The notes under the pieces: generated by a model
The model's database searches: none
What the model saw: the letters and a program-made list of their open reading frames with translations, nothing else
Told to the model about the DNA's origin: nothing
Translations under genes and position numbers: made by a program
Origin: Oceaniglobus indicus
GTDB lineage: Bacteria; Pseudomonadota; Alphaproteobacteria; Rhodobacterales; Rhodobacteraceae
Direction of reading: 5' to 3'
Assembly (NCBI RefSeq): GCF_002751875.1
Contig: NZ_NMZM01000007.1
Span: 62,001 to 126,000, forward strand
Length of the DNA stretch: 64,000 bases
Shown here: in pieces, positions 61,195-64,000 of the stretch
Position numbering within the stretch: the first letter of the stretch is position 1
How the letters are laid out: each line of letters opens with the position of its first letter

Positions 61195-62586
61195 ATGTTC
61201 GCGCGCGTCGAAATTCCCGTCTGGCTGCTAGGCCTGATCCTTCTGTTCGCGGCGGTCACCTTTGCCACGCATTTCCTGAACCCGACGGTAGGGTGGTTTT
61301 TCCGCAAGCGGGCCGAGCGGGTCGTGGCACGGCTGAACACGCGGCTTCAGGTGCCTATTCAGCCGTTCAAGCTGTTGCGGCGGGCCGACATGATCCAGCG
61401 GCTGATCTACGATCCCGCGGTCATCGACGCGGTCAGCGCCCGCGCCCGCGAGCTGGGCGTGCGCGAGGATGTCGCCTTTGCCGAGGCCAAACGCTATGCG
61501 CGCGAGATCGTGCCCGGTTTCAGCGCCAGCGCCTATTTCGGGTTCGCCATCCGGGCAGCACGCTGGTTGTCGACCAGCCTGTATTCCGTCCGCCGGATCG
61601 AGACCGAAACCGAACTTCTGGCCGATCTCGACCCCGAGGCGGTGGTGGTGTTCGTGATGAATCACCGCTCGAACATGGATTACGTGCTGGTCACCTATCT
61701 TGTCGCCGAACGGTCGGCCCTGTCCTATGCGGTGGGTGAATGGGCGCGGGTGTGGCCGCTGTCGGCGCTGTTTCGCGCGATGGGCGCGTATTTCATCCGC
61801 CGGAAGTCGCGCAACGCGCTCTATCGCCGGGTGCTGGCGCGCTATGTGCAACTGGCCACGGCGGCGGGCGTGACACAGGCGATCTTTCCCGAAGGTGGTC
61901 TGTCGGTCACCGGCGCGGTGGGGCAGGCCAAGCTGGGGTTGCTCAGCTATCTTCTGGACGGCAATCGCGACGGCACGCGGCCCCTGGTGTTCGTGCCTGT
62001 CGCGCTGAATTACGACCGGGTGATGGAGGACCGGATCCTGATCGAGGCGGCCCGCACCGGCGAACGGCGCTTTCGCGGCTCGTGGCGCAGCAGCGTGCCG
62101 TTCGTTCTGCGGTGGGTGTGGCGCCGGATCACCGGCCGCATCCGGCGCTTTGGCACCGCTGCCGTCAGCTATGGCACGCCGCTGCACGTGGGGCCGGACG
62201 ACCGCGATCCCGATGCGGTGGGCGCCGAACTGATGCGACGTCTGCGCCGGGCGGTGCCGGTGTTGCCGATTCCGCTGGCCTGCCTGGTGCTGACGCGCGC
62301 CGGCGGCGTGATGAGCGAGGCGGAGTTTCATCGCGAAACCCGTGAACTGACGGCCCGACTGGTGGCTTGCGGCGCGCGCCTTGCGCTGGACGTGTCCAAG
62401 GGGGATCTGCCGGCGCTGGACATGCTGCGCCTGCGCAATATGGTGCGCGATGACCCCGCGGGCGTTCGTGTCGTGGAAAGCAAGGTGTCACTTGTCGCCT
62501 ATTACGCGGCGTCGATCGCGCATCACCTGGAAAATGCGCCGGAAGACGGCGCAGCACTTCCGCATTCACGTCCTGACGAGACATAA
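61195..62586 (+). CDS. PlsB-like glycerol-3-phosphate/acyl-glycerophosphate acyltransferase
   Basis: 463 residues. One N-terminal membrane helix (about 9-27) precedes the PlsC/PlsB acyltransferase motifs NHRSNMD (156-162, catalytic His-Asp) and FPEGG (231-235). At 463 residues it is shorter than E. coli PlsB (about 800) and longer than PlsC (about 250). It probably acylates glycerol-3-phosphate or a lysophospholipid at the membrane. It is divergent from ecm and 104 bp upstream of ccr on the same strand; a role in the pathway itself is not implied. Confidence 0.82.
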   Translation: MFARVEIPVWLLGLILLFAAVTFATHFLNPTVGWFFRKRAERVVARLNTRLQVPIQPFKLLRRADMIQRLIYDPAVIDAVSARARELGVREDVAFAEAKRYAREIVPGFSASAYFGFAIRAARWLSTSLYSVRRIETETELLADLDPEAVVVFVMNHRSNMDYVLVTYLVAERSALSYAVGEWARVWPLSALFRAMGAYFIRRKSRNALYRRVLARYVQLATAAGVTQAIFPEGGLSVTGAVGQAKLGLLSYLLDGNRDGTRPLVFVPVALNYDRVMEDRILIEAARTGERRFRGSWRSSVPFVLRWVWRRITGRIRRFGTAAVSYGTPLHVGPDDRDPDAVGAELMRRLRRAVPVLPIPLACLVLTRAGGVMSEAEFHRETRELTARLVACGARLALDVSKGDLPALDMLRLRNMVRDDPAGVRVVESKVSLVAYYAASIAHHLENAPEDGAALPHSRPDET

Positions 62587-62635
62587 AATTACAAAAGACC
62601 ACTTCTAGAGGTTGCATTGTTGCGGGCTGCTTCGT

Positions 62636-62645
62636 ATTCCGGAAT
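62636..62645. promoter_or_regulatory. 10-bp palindrome ATTCCGGAAT upstream of ccr
   Basis: In the 104-bp region before ccr, 46 bp from its start. It could be an operator for ccr control. Ten-base palindromes occur by chance, so confidence is low. Confidence 0.3.
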
Positions 62646-62690
62646 GCGAGGCGCAATTCTGCGCTGCGGCATCTTGAACGGAGTTTTCCC

Positions 62691-63986
62691 ATGGCGGCCT
62701 TGGACACAGATAACACCCCGCGCACCGACACCTCGGCGCTGAAGGATCTGTATCAGGTGGGCGAGATGCCGCCCCTGGGCCATCTGCCGAAGCAGATGCA
62801 CGCCTGGGCCATCCGGCGCGAGCGGCACGGCGAACCCGACACGGCGTTCCAGCTTGAGGTCGTGGACGTCACGCGCCCCGACAGCCACGAGGTCTGTGTT
62901 CTGGTGATGGCCGCGGGCGTGAATTACAACGGTGTCTGGGCTGGTCTGGGCATTCCGATCTCGCCCTTCGACGTGCACAAGGCGGCGTATCACATCGCGG
63001 GATCGGATGCGTCCGGCATTGTCTGGGCGGTGGGCGACAAGGTCACCCGCTGGAAGGTGGGCGACGAGGTTGTCATCCACTGCAACCAGGACGACGGCGA
63101 TGACGAGGAATGCAACGGCGGCGATCCCATGTTCTCGCCCAGTCAGCGGATCTGGGGATACGAGACGCCCGACGGCAGCTTCGCGCAGTTCACGACCGTG
63201 CAGGCGCAGCAACTCATGGCCCGTCCGCGCCATCTGACGTGGGAGGAATCGGCCTGCTATACCCTGACCCTGGCCACCGCATACCGGATGCTGTTCGGCC
63301 ACCACCCCCATGAATTGAAGCCGGGGCAGAACGTTCTGGTCTGGGGCGCTTCGGGCGGGTTGGGATCCTATGCGATCCAGTTGATCAACACCGCCGGCGC
63401 CAATGCGATCGGTGTGATTTCCGACGAGGACAAGCGCGACTTCGTGATGTCGCTGGGCGCCAAGGGCGTTCTGAACCGCAAGGATTTCGACTGCTGGGGG
63501 CAGATGCCCACGGTCAATACCGACGCCTACAAGACGTGGTTCGACGAGGTGCGCAAGTTCGGCAAGGCGATCTGGGGTATCACGGGCAAGGGCGTGAACG
63601 TCGACATGGTGTTCGAACACCCCGGCGAGGCGACGTTCCCGGTGTCGACCTTCGTGTGCAAGAAGGGCGGCATGGTCGTGATCTGCGCCGGCACCACCGG
63701 ATACAACCTGACGTTGGATGCGCGGTATCTGTGGATGCACCAGAAGCGGGTGCAGGGATCGCATTTCGCGCATCTGAAACAGGCGTCGTCGGCCAACAAG
63801 CTGATGATCGAACGGCGGCTGGATCCGTGCATGTCGGAAGTGTTCGGCTGGGACCAGATCCCTGCGGCACACACCAAGATGCGCGCCAACGAACACAAGC
63901 CGGGCAACATGGCGGTTCTGGTGCAGGCGCCGCGCACCGGCTTGCGCACCTTCGAGGACGCCGTCGAGGCCAGCCCGTTCGGCTGA
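62691..63986 (+). CDS. ccr: Crotonyl-CoA carboxylase/reductase Ccr
   Basis: 431 residues, complete. A medium-chain dehydrogenase fold: the N-terminal GroES-like domain, VGDKVTRWKVGDEVVIHC, then NADPH-binding VWGASGGLGSYAIQLI (about 222-237). EMPPLGHLPKQMHAWAI and the PGEATFPVSTFVCKKGGMVVICAGTTGYN segment (in pieces) are specific to Ccr, which reduces and carboxylates crotonyl-CoA to (2S)-ethylmalonyl-CoA, the committed step of the ethylmalonyl-CoA pathway. GGAG precedes the ATG. The window ends 14 bp after its stop. Confidence 0.96.
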   Translation: MAALDTDNTPRTDTSALKDLYQVGEMPPLGHLPKQMHAWAIRRERHGEPDTAFQLEVVDVTRPDSHEVCVLVMAAGVNYNGVWAGLGIPISPFDVHKAAYHIAGSDASGIVWAVGDKVTRWKVGDEVVIHCNQDDGDDEECNGGDPMFSPSQRIWGYETPDGSFAQFTTVQAQQLMARPRHLTWEESACYTLTLATAYRMLFGHHPHELKPGQNVLVWGASGGLGSYAIQLINTAGANAIGVISDEDKRDFVMSLGAKGVLNRKDFDCWGQMPTVNTDAYKTWFDEVRKFGKAIWGITGKGVNVDMVFEHPGEATFPVSTFVCKKGGMVVICAGTTGYNLTLDARYLWMHQKRVQGSHFAHLKQASSANKLMIERRLDPCMSEVFGWDQIPAAHTKMRANEHKPGNMAVLVQAPRTGLRTFEDAVEASPFG

Positions 63987-64000
63987 GCGCCGGACGTTCG

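Overview
The window reads as chromosomal DNA of a Rhodobacterales (Rhodobacteraceae-like) alphaproteobacterium. The evidence is high GC with dense, overlapping genes, a class I lysyl-tRNA synthetase, most of an ethylmalonyl-CoA pathway gene set, an HvrA/Spb-type H-NS protein, an NDUFS4-type complex I subunit, and perfect CtrA boxes (TTAA-N7-TTAAC). I saw no rRNA, tRNA, insertion sequence, prophage, CRISPR array or origin. The first gene (glmM) is cut by the left edge; ccr is complete and ends 14 bp before the right edge.

Layout. 1-19 kb is mixed housekeeping: glmM end, an AmpH-like serine hydrolase, ilvC, two overlapping Lrp/AsnC regulators with a class V aminotransferase, a UbiH-family hydroxylase with a HAD nucleotidase, a GntR regulator, a membrane glycosyltransferase with a GspE-N/MshEN-like N-terminus behind a CtrA box, carA, yqeY, a DUF2244 protein, a P1B-4 metal ATPase, a methyltransferase, ettA, a single-domain response regulator, and a RimK ligase coupled to an aspartoacylase-type hydrolase. 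19-29.7 kb holds a universal stress protein with an AGCS symporter, a low-GC lipoprotein, gamma-glutamyltransferase, an aldo/keto reductase, nadD, dacB, a TerB-like protein, class I lysS and a DUF4864 protein. 29.7-36.6 kb holds a large beta-helix protein (possible gene-transfer-agent or phage-type spike/fibre), an outer-membrane barrel protein behind a second perfect CtrA box, uvrB, an NDUFS4-like gene and a MYG1-family gene.

36.7-64 kb is the core carbon block: sucC-x-x-sucD-x-x-sucA-sucB (minus strand), a divergent coiled-coil membrane protein, mdh, a TauE/SafE permease, an mcl2-like gene with nnrU, a DUF1737 gene and mch (plus), sdhC-sdhD-sdhA-x-x-sdhB (plus) followed by a glycosyltransferase and an FkbM methyltransferase, an H-NS gene, ecm (minus), a PlsB-like acyltransferase and ccr (plus). 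Ccr, Ecm, Mch and an Mcl-type enzyme belong to acetyl-CoA assimilation by the ethylmalonyl-CoA pathway. Its products, glyoxylate/malate and succinyl-CoA, are consumed by the Suc, Sdh and Mdh enzymes encoded alongside.

The most notable signals not explained by gene calls are: an identical 12-bp palindrome TTGTGATCACAA upstream of both sucC (with a second near-copy 21 bp away) and sdhC; two perfect CtrA boxes tied to surface-related genes; pairs of unknown small secreted or membrane proteins, plus a 28-codon ORF, inserted inside the suc and sdh operons; and a 634-aa protein with a membrane anchor, coiled coil, acidic linker and small C-terminal domain divergent from sucC.
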